A DNA stretch of 64,000 bases from Pseudorasbora parva (GCF_024679245.1 NC_090188.1:40573492-40637491), one strand, 5' to 3'; shown: positions 46,001-58,241, numbered from the stretch's first letter. Numbers and translations: made by a program. Notes: generated by a model from the sequence alone, not told the origin.

Positions 46001-48201
46001 AGGGATAGTTCACCCAAAAATGAAAATTTGACATTTATCTGCTTACCCAAGGTGTAGGTGTGTTTGCTTCTTCAGTAGAACACAAATGAAGATTTTTAAC
46101 TCCAACTGTTGCTGTGTGTCAGTCATATAAATATGTCAACAGGGTCTAATTCTATTAAATAAATAAAAAACATGCACAGACAACTTTAAATTAAAACTCA
46201 TTGATGTCTTAAGACACGAATCGATCGGTTTGTGCGATAAACCGAACAGTATTTATTTATATAATTTTTTTACCTAAAATACAACACCATGCCCAACAGC
46301 CCTGAAATTAAGGTCAATGTATATAATCTAGTCTAGAGACATCACTTCCTGTGTGTGAGGTCTCTACATGATCTGGCGTAGTTTACACAAACACCAGAAG
46401 TGAGTGACATATAAGGGCTGTTGGGCATGGTGTTGTATTTGAGGTTAAAAAACTATATAAATACTGTTAGGTTTATCGCACAAACCGATCGTTTTGTGTC
46501 TTAAGACATCAATGTGGTTTAATTTGAAGTTGTCTGCATGTTTTTTATTTATTTAAAGGGTTAGTTCACTCAAAAATGAAATGTCTGTCATTAACTCCTC
46601 TCCCTAATGTCGCTCCACACCCGTAAGACCTCCGTTCATCTTCACACACAGTTTAAGATATTTTATATTTAGTCCGAGAGCGTATGCAAGTGTATGCACA
46701 CTATACTGTCCATGTCCAGAAAGGGAATAAAAACATCATCACAGTAGTCCATATGAGACATCAGTGGGTTAATTAGAGTCTCTTGAAGCATCGGAAATAT
46801 ATTTGGGTCCAAAAATAACAAAAACTATGACTTTATTCAGCATTGGCTTCTCTTCCGCGTTTGTTTTTAAAGCTCAAATGAAGATTCAAACGGTTATGAA
46901 TCAGCGGATTGACTCATGATTTGGACCGCGTGTCAAACTGCTGAAATCACATTGGCGATCCGAATCATGAATCAATCCGCTCATTCATGACCTTTTGAAT
47001 CTTTATTTGAGTAGATCGTTCTCTGGGATGCGTTTTCATAAAAATCGAATGTAAAGAGTTTTATCTCTAAAAACAGATTAGCTTATAACGCTTGTCTATG
47101 GGGCACCGGGTAGTGAAATTAAATCGCTCGTTAATACCACTAACAAGGCTCAAAATAGCCTCACACTAACACGGCAGCATAATAAGGGTCCCTACATGCA
47201 AACCGAAGCATTGAGAACTTTGTAAGAGTACAAACAGATTAAAGCCGCACTTGGTAACTTTTGCTCTCAGGGTCCCCCTACAGTTGGGAAAAAATAATGT
47301 TCTCAACTACTGCTGTAAGCTCTGTCATCCTACAACAGGGGATGCCATTGCGCGTGCATTTGTTGACATGACAACCCTGATAGCCCTGAACTAGTGATGC
47401 GCGGGTCGTCTCATAACCTGTGGACCCCGGGTGCGGGGCGGGTTGTAAAAATATATACAGTGGTGCGGGGCGGGCCAAATAATTTCATAAAAAACATTGT
47501 GAAATGTAATAACATAGACATTTTTATTTTTATTTATTTATTTTCTCTGTTGTGTTCAGTGTTTTCTTCCGGAAACAACGGACCATATGAGATTCCAAGT
47601 CACAGTTCATCACTTAGCACAGCTCTCGTGGCTCGACTGGTCGAGATTGTTTTCCAAGATGGTGTCTGTCCGTGAATGCGTAATGCATTGTGTTTATAAA
47701 GTATCTTCTTATTAATCTGTTTGTACTCTTACAAAGTTCTCAATGCTTCGGGTTGCATGTAGAGACCCTCATTATGCTGCCGTGTTAGTGTGGGGCTATT
47801 TTTAGCCTTGTTAGTGGTATTAACTAGCGGTTTAATTTCACTACCCTGTGCCCCATAGACTAGTGTTATAAGCTAATCTGTGTTTAGAGATAAAACTCTT
47901 TACATTCGATTTCCATGAAAACGCATCCCAGAGAACGATCTACTCTGTAACCATCTGTAATTACACCTAGGGTCATTTCTCACCGGAGTTGTCCTTTATG
48001 ACATCAATTTCATTTTTGGGTGAACTAACCCTTTAATAGAATTAGACCCTGTTGACATATTTATATGACTGACACACAGCAACAGTTGGAGTTAAAAATC
48101 TTCATTTGTGTTCTACTGAAGAAGCAAACACACCTACACCTTGGATGGCCTGGGGGTAAGCAGATAAATGTCAAATTTTCATTTTTGGGTGAACTATTCC
48201 T
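46001..48201. mobile_element. Fold-back TTAA element, interrupted
   Basis: It starts AGGGATAGTTCACCC and ends with the inverted GGGTGAACTATTCCT, with TTAA at 45997-46000 and 48202-48205. The left arm runs about 46001-46310 and the matching right arm is in two pieces, 46400-46556 and 48033-48201, because a further element sits at 46557-48032. Without the insert it is about 0.72 kb with a central loop of about 90 bp. Non-coding. Confidence 0.92.
46557..48032. mobile_element. TTAA element nested in the right arm of 46001-48201
   Basis: It starts AGGGTTAGTTCACTC and ends GGGTGAACTAACCCT, with TTAA on both sides (46553-46556 and 48033-48036). The intact left arm of the host element still has the single target TTAA, proving the insertion point. 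Inside, 47013-47245 and 47705-47965 are inverted copies of one another and of 29660-30020. The middle (47250-47690) is non-coding, with a CGGGGCGGG-rich piece. Confidence 0.92.
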
Positions 48202-48205
48202 TTAA

Positions 48206-48760
48206 GTGTTTCTTTTTTTAAAAGATTGTTCACCCAAAGTATTAAAATCTTTTCTCTCTCTTCTGTTGATTTAAACCAGTGGTGTCAAACTCAACTTGAT
48301 ATTTATCTGTTCCATAACTTTGGTTATGTAAAACGAGCTGTTGTGAGAGAATCACCCTGTTTTAAAATAAACTGGTAATGTTGGTGTTTGACACTTTACA
48401 AAAACTTTTATTGAAAAGTATATGAATTATAATGAAATAAAATGAATATGAATTAAAATAAAGAACTTGATATACTGAACTTTTACATGTATTTCTTTTT
48501 TTTATTAATTTTTGTAGATGAGTGACCAGTTTAATAGTCAAGCAGATGAATATTGTGCGCCAATGTATGATTATGAATGTTGCCTATTTAGGCCCCACTT
48601 AGATTATATGTGACATTTATATGGGTTAATTTGTCCGCGGGTTCTATGTAGACCCTGAATGAATTAGCTCATATAAATGTCATAAGTGAGACCAATATGG
48701 GTCTTATATGTGTTGCTCATTTGGGCCCCACATTAGCCCCAGTCAGGCCCCATATGGGAT
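48206..48760. other. AT-rich part of the 10.9-kb element
   Basis: AT-rich, non-coding, leading into the right satellite from about 48590, where the first degenerate copies of the GGCCCCA units appear. Confidence 0.55.
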
Positions 48761-49610
48761 TCATATGGGATAATTTAGATGGGGCCCACATGGAACCCAT
48801 GGACAAACCCATGTATGCCCCATGTTTACTGCCCATATGGGGCCCACATTAGCCCCAGTCAGGCCCCACATGGGATAATTTAGATGGGGCCCACATGGAA
48901 CCCATGGACAAACCCATGTATGCCCCATGTTTACTGCCCATATGGGGCCCACATTAGCCCCAGTCAGGCCCCACATGGGATAATTTAGATGGGGCCCACA
49001 TGGAACCCATGTTTACTGCCCATATGGGGCCCACATTAGCCCCAGTCAGGCCCCACATGGGATAATTTAGATGGGGCCCACATGGAACCCATGTTTACTG
49101 CCCATATGGGGCACACATTAGCCCCAGTCAGGCCCCACATGGGATAATTTAGATGGGGCCCACATGGAACCCATGTTTACTGCCCATATGGGGCACACAT
49201 TAGCCCCAGTCAGGCCCCACATGGGATAATTTAGATGGGGCCCACATGGAACCCATGTTTACTGCCCATATGGGGCCCACATTAGCCCCAGTCAGGACCC
49301 ATATGGGATTCATATGGGATCATTTAGATGGGGCCCACATAGAACCCATGGACAAACCCATGTATGCCCCATGTTTACTGCCCATTTGGGCCCCAGTCAG
49401 GCCCCACCTTTATTTTGTTGGCTGGACCATAAGTGGGACCAATATGGGTCTTATATGTGTTGCCCAGTTGGGCCCCACATTAACCCCAGTCAGACCCCAT
49501 ATGGGATTCATATGGGATAATATAGATGGGGCCCACATGGAACCCATGGACAAACCCATGTAGGCCCCATGTTTACTGCCCATATGGGGCCCACATGGGC
49601 CCCATGATAG
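48684..49610. repeat. 105/81-bp minisatellite (right subterminal)
   Basis: Units contain ATGTTTACTGCCCATATGGG, CACATTAGCCCCAGTCAGG and GATAATTTAGATGGGGCCCA. The long form adds a 24-bp GGACAAACCCATGTATGCCC piece. About nine units in all. A higher-order copy exists: 48684-48790 resembles 49428-49530. It shares TATGGGGCCCA-type words with the left array, but the two are not simple inverted copies. Confidence 0.93.
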
Positions 49611-49625
49611 AATGTTGGCTGGGAG

Positions 49626-50280
49626 GTCTACCCCAACCTTTTGTTATGGACGATCAGGCACTGGATAAGGCATGAGTGGCTCTGCTTGTTGCTTAAACTA
49701 TAGCTGGATGTGAAATATGTCTCATATACAGGTCTGAGTGATGTCATGGTTTATCCTTGGCCAGTACATTACCTCACGGGCACTGCGCTTACACTTCTCT
49801 TCTCCTAGATGTCTCTCATGAACTGTCTGCAGCATTTGTTTGCACAGCAATGCAGGGAAGACAAACTTGTGTTCCTTGAAGATGATCTCATTCACCACTG
49901 AAATCTCAGCTCTGCACGACCCGTAATCTTGGATTTGCTTTGGACAGTCACTTTTCTTGTCTTATTTTTTTCTGAGTTGTGTCATTTTTCCATCCATTAC
50001 AATCATGTCAACATATGCTTGTATGTCTGCACTTTTCTCAGTGTTAAGGTTTTCATTCTTGTCAAATTCCCGAGAGAGTGTATCTGCTGTGAACATACAT
50101 TTTCCTGGTGTGTAGATCATTTTGACGTCGTATTTTTGGAGTCTGATAAGCATTTGTTGGATTCTGGTGGAATGGTGGAATCTGGTGGAACTGGTGGAAT
50201 CTTTCACAAGCATAAGTACAAATCAAAAGTTCTTTCTCTATTTGTGCATAGTTGGCACAACTATGGCAGAACACTCACCA
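49626..50280 (-). pseudogene. Ty3/gypsy RNase H-integrase fragment (element 2, upstream part)
   Basis: Read from 50280 downward: YAQIEKELL and ACERFHQF of the RNase H domain, IQQMLIRLQKYDVKMIYTPG and ADTLSRE at its end, then the integrase zinc-binding region with AREVMYWPRINHDIT, and finally the VGVDL at the edge of the catalytic core, where the 10.9-kb element interrupts it. A CACCATTCCACCAG-type duplication corrupts the RNase H part. Reverse transcriptase and gag are missing; a different repeat begins at about 50281. Confidence 0.87.
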
Positions 50281-50515
50281 CACACCAGCTGATTGGTGGA
50301 GAGGAGACAGAGTGATGAAGCCAATCATTATATGGGGATTATTAGGAGGCCATGATGGACAGAGGCCAATGGGCAAATTTGGCCAGGATGCCGGGTTTAC
50401 ACCCCTACTCTTTATCGAAGGACATCCTGGGATTTTTAACGACCACTGAGAGACAGGACCTCGGTTTAACGTCTCATCCGAAGGACGGTGCTGATTTTTT
50501 GGTTGTTTTTATTAT
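50281..50515. repeat. Dispersed repeat fragment
   Basis: From CACACCAGCTGATTGGTGGA to CTCATCCGAAGGACGGTGCT reads like a conserved 3' portion of a common fish repeat, but no second copy lies in the window. Low confidence on type. Confidence 0.3.
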
Positions 50516-51540
50516 ATTCAATGTAAACAGCGATTGATGAGTGTATCTCTGCCTCTACGTTAACAAGTCACGTTGAGGCTCACGCTGCCTTGTCTCTTTG
50601 TGAGAGACATTCGTGGAGAAATCAAAACAACTGAGCAGTGATATAAACTCACAGAAGAAACATACTGCGGTAAAACTGAGTTTTTTGTAGTTGTTGATAT
50701 TTATGATTTATGATATTGTTAATAACACAAGTCGCCTTTGCAATCGTGAATTGTGTAGCATGAATGGTGTAGTTCAATAAACAAGTAGCCTAATTAATAT
50801 TAAGTTACTTACATTTTAGATCCAAACAACCTTTTTTTGTTTGATTTCACCGACAAAAATAGTTCCAGAGGAAAGCAACACTCAGCGCGGTGTGTTTTTT
50901 AACTAAATGATTCAGCGTTTTGAATGAATCATTTGAATAAACGACTCAATGACTCACTTATGAAGACGATCACTTGCTGCCCCCTATTGGCGGTTATGTT
51001 TTATTTAGAACATCAATCTTATAACATTAATTATTGCAGCTGCAGGTTTTGCAGTTTAAATTAATTAATTTGATTGGTAACAGCCTATAGTGTCTTTACT
51101 ATTATAACTGAATTTATTAATCAAATGTAAGAATTTAACAGGAAAGATGATGCATACATTTAATAAGATTTTAAAAAAAATGCCTTTATAAAATTCAATA
51201 ATGCCCTGGGGGGAATATCACAAATATGCAGATTTAAGTCGGCCTATGCTAAAGCGGACAGAACACTGATGAGAATATTACTACAGAATTAATATATGGA
51301 TACCACCAATTTAATTTAATTAAATTAAATTAATGTTTAAGTTGATATTTACGAAAAATATTGTAACTTTTACTAACTTTTAACTGAAGCACCTTATTTG
51401 TTTAAAGTGTTTGCAAACCATATGTTATTGCACTTTTGTTTATTTAGCAGCACTTTTGTATTCATTATTGAATTTCGCGCATACAGTGATTAATCACAGA
51501 AAATCATGCGATCAATCGCGATTAAACATTTTAATTGTTG
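50516..51540. other. No gene seen
   Basis: AT-rich; 50890-50990 (GAATGAATCATTTGAATAAA to TGCTGCCCCCTATTGGCGG) resembles 43435-43510, a small dispersed repeat. Confidence 0.45.
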
Positions 51541-51547
51541 CCCAGCA

Positions 51548-51550
<3 letters not shown>

Positions 51551-51630
<80 letters not shown>
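51551..51630. repeat. (AT)n microsatellite
   Basis: About 40 AT dinucleotides. Confidence 0.97.
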
Positions 51631-51633
<3 letters not shown>

Positions 51634-52157
51634 TATTTAAAGGTACAAAATTATGCGTTTCAAAATTAGCTGTTTAGGACCAACTTTTTAGGGGGTTACC
51701 GCGTTTATATGACCATGTTCATTGTCGGCTTATTAGGCATAATCGGCTTAAAAACGTGCATTTAAACACAGCCATTGACTATAACACAGTTTGGATGTAA
51801 ACACATGTATGGTCAAAAAAGAGAGATGTAATCGAAGCCCTTGGTCTGAACTCGCTATGCACCCTCCCGCCTACAGACACCAATACACACCGATACACAC
51901 ACTGATGGTGAAAGGAAGATTGGTAAATGTCGTCAATCGTGATACAGTCAAATTGTAAGTTGTTTTTAATTACCTGCTTACCTTTAGCTATTGTTTTCTT
52001 GAGGTAAAGGAAAGGGGATATTTTGGTTTGATATGGAAAACTGTAGTCTAGCTAGAGTGAAGAAGAAAAATTTAGCAAATGCAAGTTACAAATACCCTGG
52101 GGCTAAGCCCCCCCTATCTTCCAATCCTAGTAATGTCCCTGCTGAATGGCTTATAAT
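51631..52157. other. No gene seen
   Basis: Non-coding DNA between a microsatellite and a minisatellite; no motif recognised. Confidence 0.5.
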
Positions 52158-53880
52158 GCCACTCTATAGGGGATAGGGAACAGGGCATGATATGACAGTG
52201 CACTCTATAGGGGATAGGGAACGATCAGACAGTGCACTCTATAGGGGATAGGGAACGATCAGACAGTGCACTCTATTGGGGATAGGGAACGATCAGACAG
52301 TGCACTCTATAGGGGATAGGGAACGATCAGACAGTGCACTCTATTGGGGATAGGGAACGATCAGACAGTGCACTATATAGGGGATAGAGAATGATCAGAC
52401 AGTGCACTATATAGGGGATAGGGAACGATCAGACAGTGCACTATATAGGGGATAGGGAACGATCAGACAGTGCACTCTATAGGGGATAGGGAACGATCAG
52501 ACAGTGCACTCTATAGGGGATAGGGAGCGATCAGACAGTGCACTATATAGGGGATATGGAACGATCAGACAGTGCACTATATAGGGGATAGGGAACGATC
52601 AGACAGTGCACTATATAGGGGATAGGGAACGATCAGACAGTGCACTATATAGGGGATAGGGAGCGATCAGACAGTGCACTCTATAGGGGATATGGAACGA
52701 TCAGACAGTGCACTATATAGGGGATAGGGAACAATCAGACAGTGCACTATATAGGGGATAGGGAGCGATCAGACAGTGCACTATATAGGGGATAGGGAGC
52801 GATCAGACAGTGCACTATATAGGGGATATGGAATGATCAGACAGTGCACTATATAGGGGATAGGGAACAATCAGACAGTGCACTATATAGGGGATAGGGA
52901 ACGATCAGACAGTGCACTATATAGAGGATAGGGAACGATCAGACAGTGCATTATATAGGGGATAGGGAACGATCAGACAGTGCACTCTATAGGGGATAGG
53001 GAGCGATCAGACAGTGCACTAAATAGGGGATATGGAACGATCAGACAGTGCACTATATAGGGGATAGGGAGCGATCAGACAGTGCACTATATGGGGGATA
53101 TTGAACGATATGACAGTGCACTCTATAGGGGATAGGGAACGATCAGACAGTGCACTCTATTGGGGATAGGGAACGATCAGACAGTGCACTCGATAGGGGA
53201 TAGAGAATGATCAGACAGTGCACTATATAGGGGATAGGGAGCGATCAGACATTGCACTATATAGGGGATAGGGAGCGATCAGACAGTGCACTCTATAGGG
53301 GATAGGGAACGATCAGACAGTGCACTCTATAGGGGATATGGAACGATCAGACAGTGCACTATATAGGGGATAGGGAGCGATCAGACAGTGCACTCTATAG
53401 GGGATATGGAACGATCAGACAGTGCACTATATAGGGGATAGGGAGCGATCAGACAGTGCACTATATAGGGGATAGGGAGCGATCAGACAGTGCACTATAT
53501 AGGGGATAGGGAACGATCAGACAGTGCACTATATAGGGGATATGGAACGATCAGACAGTGCACTATATAGGGGATAGGGAACAATCAGACAGTGCACTAT
53601 ATAGGGGATAGGGAACGATCAGACAGTGCACTATATAGGGGATAGGGAACAATCAGACAGTGCACTCTATGGGGGATAGGGAACAATCAGACAGTGCACT
53701 CTATGGGGGACAGGGAACAATCAGACAGTGCACTATATAGGGGATAGGGAACGATCAGGCAGTGCACTATATAGGGGATAGGGAATGATCAGACAGTGCA
53801 CTAGGGGATAGGGAACGATCAGACAGAGCACTATATAGGGGATAGGGAATGATCAGACAGTGCACTATATAGGGGACTCT
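52158..53880. repeat. 34-bp minisatellite, about 50 copies
   Basis: The 34-bp unit CACTATATAGGGGATAGGGA plus ACGATCAGACAGTG is repeated head to tail, with variants CTCTATAGG/CTATATAGG, GGGAACG/GGGAGCG/TGGAACG and CAATCAG. One unit near 53800 is shortened. There are no spacers, so this is not a CRISPR. The unit length is not a multiple of three. Confidence 0.97.
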
Positions 53881-54572
53881 AGTCCCATTAAAGTTTATGT
53901 AATGTCCTCTACTGATTTAAATTAGGAGTGTGCTTTACAAAACAGTATTACATCAACCACCCTGCACAGTTCCCAGAGAAAAACAGATGCTCCTTCCAGC
54001 TGGGGACAGTGGAATTATTGGACATAAAAGAGTCTCAGGTTTGATGAAGCAGGGATGTTCCCAGTTGCTGCTGCCCCATATGCCAGCCCAGCTTCAGTGG
54101 GTAAATCTGAAGTCAGCTATCAACAGTTATGCCATGTACCGATAATTAGTCTAATAAGTCTTCCAGGACATCTACTAGCAGACGGACTATATCTTTGCCT
54201 GAGATAAATCAACAGCTTACCTGAAGAATAAAAAAATTGCTGAGTAGGATGTTTCTGCAGGTTATCTTTCATTGAAGTTCATCACTTCTGCACAAAAGAT
54301 GCACACATTGATTATAAGGTCAACCTTATAAGTTCTGGATATGTAAAAAATAAATACAATAAAAATATAAATAATAAACACAAATTACCAGAATTCTATA
54401 GTTACATTAATAAAGGATCAGAACACAGTTGTCGGCCCTGTTCAGAGTGCTAAATATGGTTCATAAACAGTTCAGTTAGGAAAGAATGTAACAAACACTG
54501 CTGATCAATTTTTTTTATTTGGAATAAGAACTTTTTTTTTACGTTGTTGAAAGAAGTTCTATCCTATATTGA
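53881..54572. other. No gene seen
   Basis: The 71-codon frame at 53930-54145 has no domain. Otherwise AT-rich. Confidence 0.45.
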
Positions 54573-54722
54573 CAATAGAATGGACGGTTAACGGCAAGAT
54601 AGTTGCGTACACTTAACTTTATTGAACACAACAGATCCGGAATGTGCTATCAGGTGTAAACAATATAACACGACTGGTGTCACACTGATTATAGTCCGTA
54701 CTGCAACAACAACTATCCAAAC
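54573..54722 (-). repeat. 3' LTR of gypsy element 3
   Basis: About 150 bp; on the minus strand starts TGTTTGGATAG and ends CTATTG, with an AATAAAGTTAAG polyadenylation signal. Six differences to the 5' LTR. Confidence 0.85.
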
Positions 54723-54901
54723 ATCCTTTCTCATTTTTTATTTTATTTTTATTTTCCAAGTGACTTACAACCTGAAAAACAATTTGATCACAACTCAGAA
54801 CAGCATGTCAGACTTTGTAATAGAAACAACAGACTGTCTGCGTTTGGTTTTGAGACTGTCACACTGTCTCTGTTCACCTCTGCAGGCTGACAAGTCTCTC
54901 C

Positions 54902-55660
54902 CTGCGTCCCAATTCGCATACTATCCATCCTAAATAGTATTCGAAAATAGAATTAGTATGTCCCAAATCATAGTATGTTGAAAAGAGTATTCCAAAGATT
55001 CCCGGATGGTTTACTATTTCCGGTCCGAATTCACAGTATGGATCGATGGGCACTCTAACGGCTGATATTGCCCACAACCCATTGCGAGTTGGACGAGGAT
55101 TCGATTAGAACTACAAACGCGGATAAAAAGTGTTAAAAAACTACAAACATGACGAATTTGCGAGTTCGATGGTTAAGTAGAGAAGTTTAGATAAAGGGGT
55201 TTGAGTGACCCTATCAATATTTAACCTGACAAAAATGTATTTATTCAGTGTTGTCCACATTACATTTCACCTGCAGCAGCATTGTGAACTTTTGTAATGA
55301 CATGTTTGGCCATTAACTTTTAAATGCATCATTATATTTAAACTGCAAACACATGAGGAGAGTCTCTGCATTAAAGACCCTCGAATGGCAGATCAACGAG
55401 CGGCTACATTTCTCTCCGATACGGTAGGAGATTAAACTGAATGTGGAGGATTTGAACTGTAACGAATCTGACGATGATTGACAGGGCAGATAAACGGTGA
55501 CGGGATCCACGTAACTAAGCGACAGAGTCCGTTAAAGATGGCGAAGTAGTATGTCCCGAAGCTTGCATACTTTTCTGCTACACACTCAAAAGTATATACT
55601 TTTTCTTCACAAAAAGAGTACTTTTAGGACGTAGTATAAGTAGGCGAATTGGGACGCAGC
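54902..55660. mobile_element. MITE with GCGTCCCAATTCGC ends
   Basis: GCGTCCCAATTCGCATACTA at the left and its inverted form CGAATTGGGACGCAG at the right bound about 760 bp of non-coding DNA. No clean target duplication is visible. It resembles hAT- or Harbinger-derived MITEs. Confidence 0.7.
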
Positions 55661-55702
55661 GTCTGTCTTTTCCACGACTATGGTTCTGTCCTTCCTGAGG
55701 TG

Positions 55703-56610
55703 TCAGCGATTTCTCCTCAGAATGTTCCCTGAGACGAGCTGGACATCATACGACCTGTAGTCCACAGGTTTCACAACTGTCGCTTTCCTCCATGTTTTGT
55801 TATATTCCTCCGGCTGGACACGGACTCTGTCTCCTTGTTTTAGTGGATCTAGATCTTTTCCATGCTTGTTATAGTATGCAGCTTGATAGTTCTTGTTTTC
55901 AATCTGTCCTTGTCGAGTGTGAATTACCTTTGGTTTCAGCAAGTTTTCATGCATGGGTATCAGAGTTCTGGTTCTCCTACTGAACAATTGCTGTGCTGGG
56001 CTTGCTTTGATCCCTTGCGATGGTGTATTTCTCTGATCCAGCATGGCAAGGTATGGATCCTTCCCATCAGCTTTTGCTTTTTTCAACAGCCGTTTTGCAG
56101 TCTTTACCACTGACTCTGCTATCCCGTTGCCTTTTGGGTAGGCTGGTGAGGATGTCTTATGTTTAAATTCCCACTGTCTGCTGAATCTTTTGAAATCCTC
56201 TGATGCGTATTGTGGGCCGTTATCTGAGATAACAACATCTGGAATACCGTGTCTTGCGAAGTGGGATTTTAGTTTATGGATGACGGTGGTGGATCGTGTG
56301 TCGGATAAGTAGTCCAGCTCCCAGAAATTAGAGAGGTAATCCACTGTGATCAGGTAGTTTCTGTTGTCTAAAGTGAATATATCTGTCCCCACCTTAGACC
56401 ATGGGTTACTTGGTAGTTCGTAAGGCCACAGGGTCTCCTTCTGCTGTTTCACATCCATAGATCTGCAGATGTCACATTTCTCTATGAATGTCTTTATCTG
56501 ATCATTCATTCCCAATCAATAAACACATTCTCTTGCCCTTCTTAGGCATCCCTCTATGCCCAAATGCGAGGAGTGAATGCGCCGAACTATGTCGCCTCTG
56601 AGTGCATCGG
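55703..56610 (-). pseudogene. Gypsy element 3 integrase
   Basis: From 56515 down to 55703 a 270-codon frame reads through the zinc-finger end (CDICRSMDVKQQKETL) and the core: Asp in VGTDIF, Asp in VISDNGPQY and Glu in GNGIAESV, all three catalytic residues present. The C-terminal DRVRVQPEEYNKTWRKATVV block is a GPF/SH3-like region. The zinc-binding start lies upstream (to about 56610) in another frame, so a frameshift near 56510 separates the two. The last codons run into the polypurine region before the 3' LTR side. Confidence 0.88.
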
Positions 56611-56726
56611 GGATTACAACTCTCCCCCCTGAAGACGATTCCATTCTGCGCACTCAATTCCTCTTGAAAAGAGTGGTAATGTGCAATGTCATGTGGCAAG
56701 TCTTTTTTGTTCATTGGCCAACCTTC

Positions 56727-58241
56727 TTAAATGTATTTGATAAGTGTCTGTAATTTTCTGTCTTTACTTGTCTCCTCTCGGATGCCTTGGAGTCTTTCTT
56801 CCGTTATATGTACATGCTGGACCATGTTTATGCTTTCAATCTCCATTTCTACTGAACTCTCTGATGCATGTTCAGGTAAGTATGAGCGGCTCAGTGTGTC
56901 AGCTAGCAACATGTCCTTCCCTGGGATATAAATTACTTTGATGTCATATCTCTGAAGTCTGAGTAGCATTCTTTGTAAGTGTTTTGGGGTGTTCAACAGG
57001 GGTTTTCTTACTATGTTTTCTAGTGGCTTATGGTCGGAGTGCACTGTTACTTTGCGCCCATATGTATACTGATGGAATTTTTCCATACTGAAGACAATGG
57101 CCAAACACTCTTTCTCGATCTGGGCATAACCCCTCTCTGTCTGAGTCAATGCCCGACTTCCATAAGCAACTGGCACCCCCTCTTGAAGTAAAGCGGCCCC
57201 TAACCCAGTCTCCGACGCGTCACACTGGAGTGTCAATGGTTCATCAGGGTTGTAATATTTGAGAATTGGGGCTTTAGTGATGGCGTCTTTGAGCCATGTG
57301 AATGCTTGCTCATGCGTCTCTGACCATTCCCAGATACTGTCTTTATGAGTTAACTGTCTTAGTATCTCACAGCCATCTGACAGGTGGTCACAAAATTTCG
57401 AGAGATAGTTTACCATTCCTAGGAGCCTTTGTACGCCCTTGATATCTGTTGGACGTGGCATGTCTCTGACCGCTCGTGCTTTTTCTGGATCCACTCTGAG
57501 CCCATCCACAGTAAGTAAATGTCCGATGTATGGAACCTCACTTTTCCTCAGTTGAAATTTCTCTGCATTCAGTTTGATGTTCTTTTCTCTGCATCTAGTC
57601 AACAGTGCTCTCAGTTTGTCATCATGGTCTTGGTTTGCTAATTCTAATGTCTCACCCTCTCCTGTGATGAGGATGTCATCAGCTATGACATGTATACCTT
57701 GCAATCCTTCCAGAGCTTGGCTGAGTTTTCTTTGAAACACCTCTGGTGCAGGACTGATGCCCATTGGCATCCTCAGCCATCTATATCTGCCGTACGGTGT
57801 GGCAAATGTGGTCATGTAGCTTGATTCCTCATCCAGGGTCACATGCCAAAATCCATTTTTTACGTCAGACACAGTGAAAACTTTTGCCCTTGACTAATGT
57901 GGCAGTATTTTGTCTATTGTCGGCAGAGGAAAGTGGCATCTTTTTAGAGCTCTGTTGAGTGGTCTTGGATTTATGCATATCCTGAGGTTTCCTGATGGCT
58001 TCTTAACAATAACAAGACTGCTAATCCACTCTGTGCTACAGTCTACTGGTGTGATGATCCCTCTTCGTTGAAGATCACTCAGCTCTGCTTTAAGTGGTGA
58101 CATCATCGCCACAGGGACCCTTCTTTTTGGCAGTTTAACTGGAGTTACTGTGGGGTCTGCTTCTATCTTGTACGCACCTTCAAGACATCCGTCTCCCTGG
58201 AACACATCAGCATAGTCTTTTCTGATATTATCGTGCTCCAC
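56727..58241 (-). pseudogene. Gypsy element 3 reverse transcriptase and RNase H
   Basis: The first 115 codons (58241-57894) hold the RT fingers: TPVKLPKRRVPVAM, IVKKPSGNLRICINPRPLN. A TAG stop (57894-57896 region) interrupts the same frame, which then continues for 381 codons from 57872: SDVKNGFWHVTLDEES, then VIADDILI with the catalytic Asp pair (YxDD position), the PRPTDIKGVQRLLGMVNYLS thumb, and RNase H with LQCDASETGLGAALLQ and VTVHSDHKPLENI. A TAA stop ends it at 56727, while the same frame goes on downstream. Nearly complete, but not translatable as one protein. Confidence 0.9.

Larger units (their letters stand above)
38720..49623. mobile_element. 10.9-kb TIR element with subterminal minisatellites, unknown superfamily
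   Basis: The ends CCCAGCCAACATT (38720-38732) and AATGTTGGCTGGG (49611-49623) are a perfect 13-bp inverted repeat. AG flanks both sides (38718-38719 and 49624-49625). Removing the element and one AG makes the integrase frame of the surrounding gypsy element continuous, which fixes both ends to the base. Inside are a 102-bp satellite at the left end, a 105/81-bp satellite at the right end, a possible 5' exon (40690-40793), a splice-bounded 3' exon candidate (45775-45911), and nested elements at 41802-45419 and 46001-48201. No DDE transposase is recognised. A 2-bp duplication fits few DNA superfamilies (CACTA/EnSpm or ISL2EU-like are options). Confidence 0.85.

Noticed and set aside
52158..53880. 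Possible CRISPR-like array
   Set aside because: A 34-bp unit repeated without spacers; a minisatellite.
55022..55510. Short frames possibly of a host gene between gypsy integrase and its LTR
   Set aside because: They lie within the MITE with GCGTCCCAATTCGC ends.
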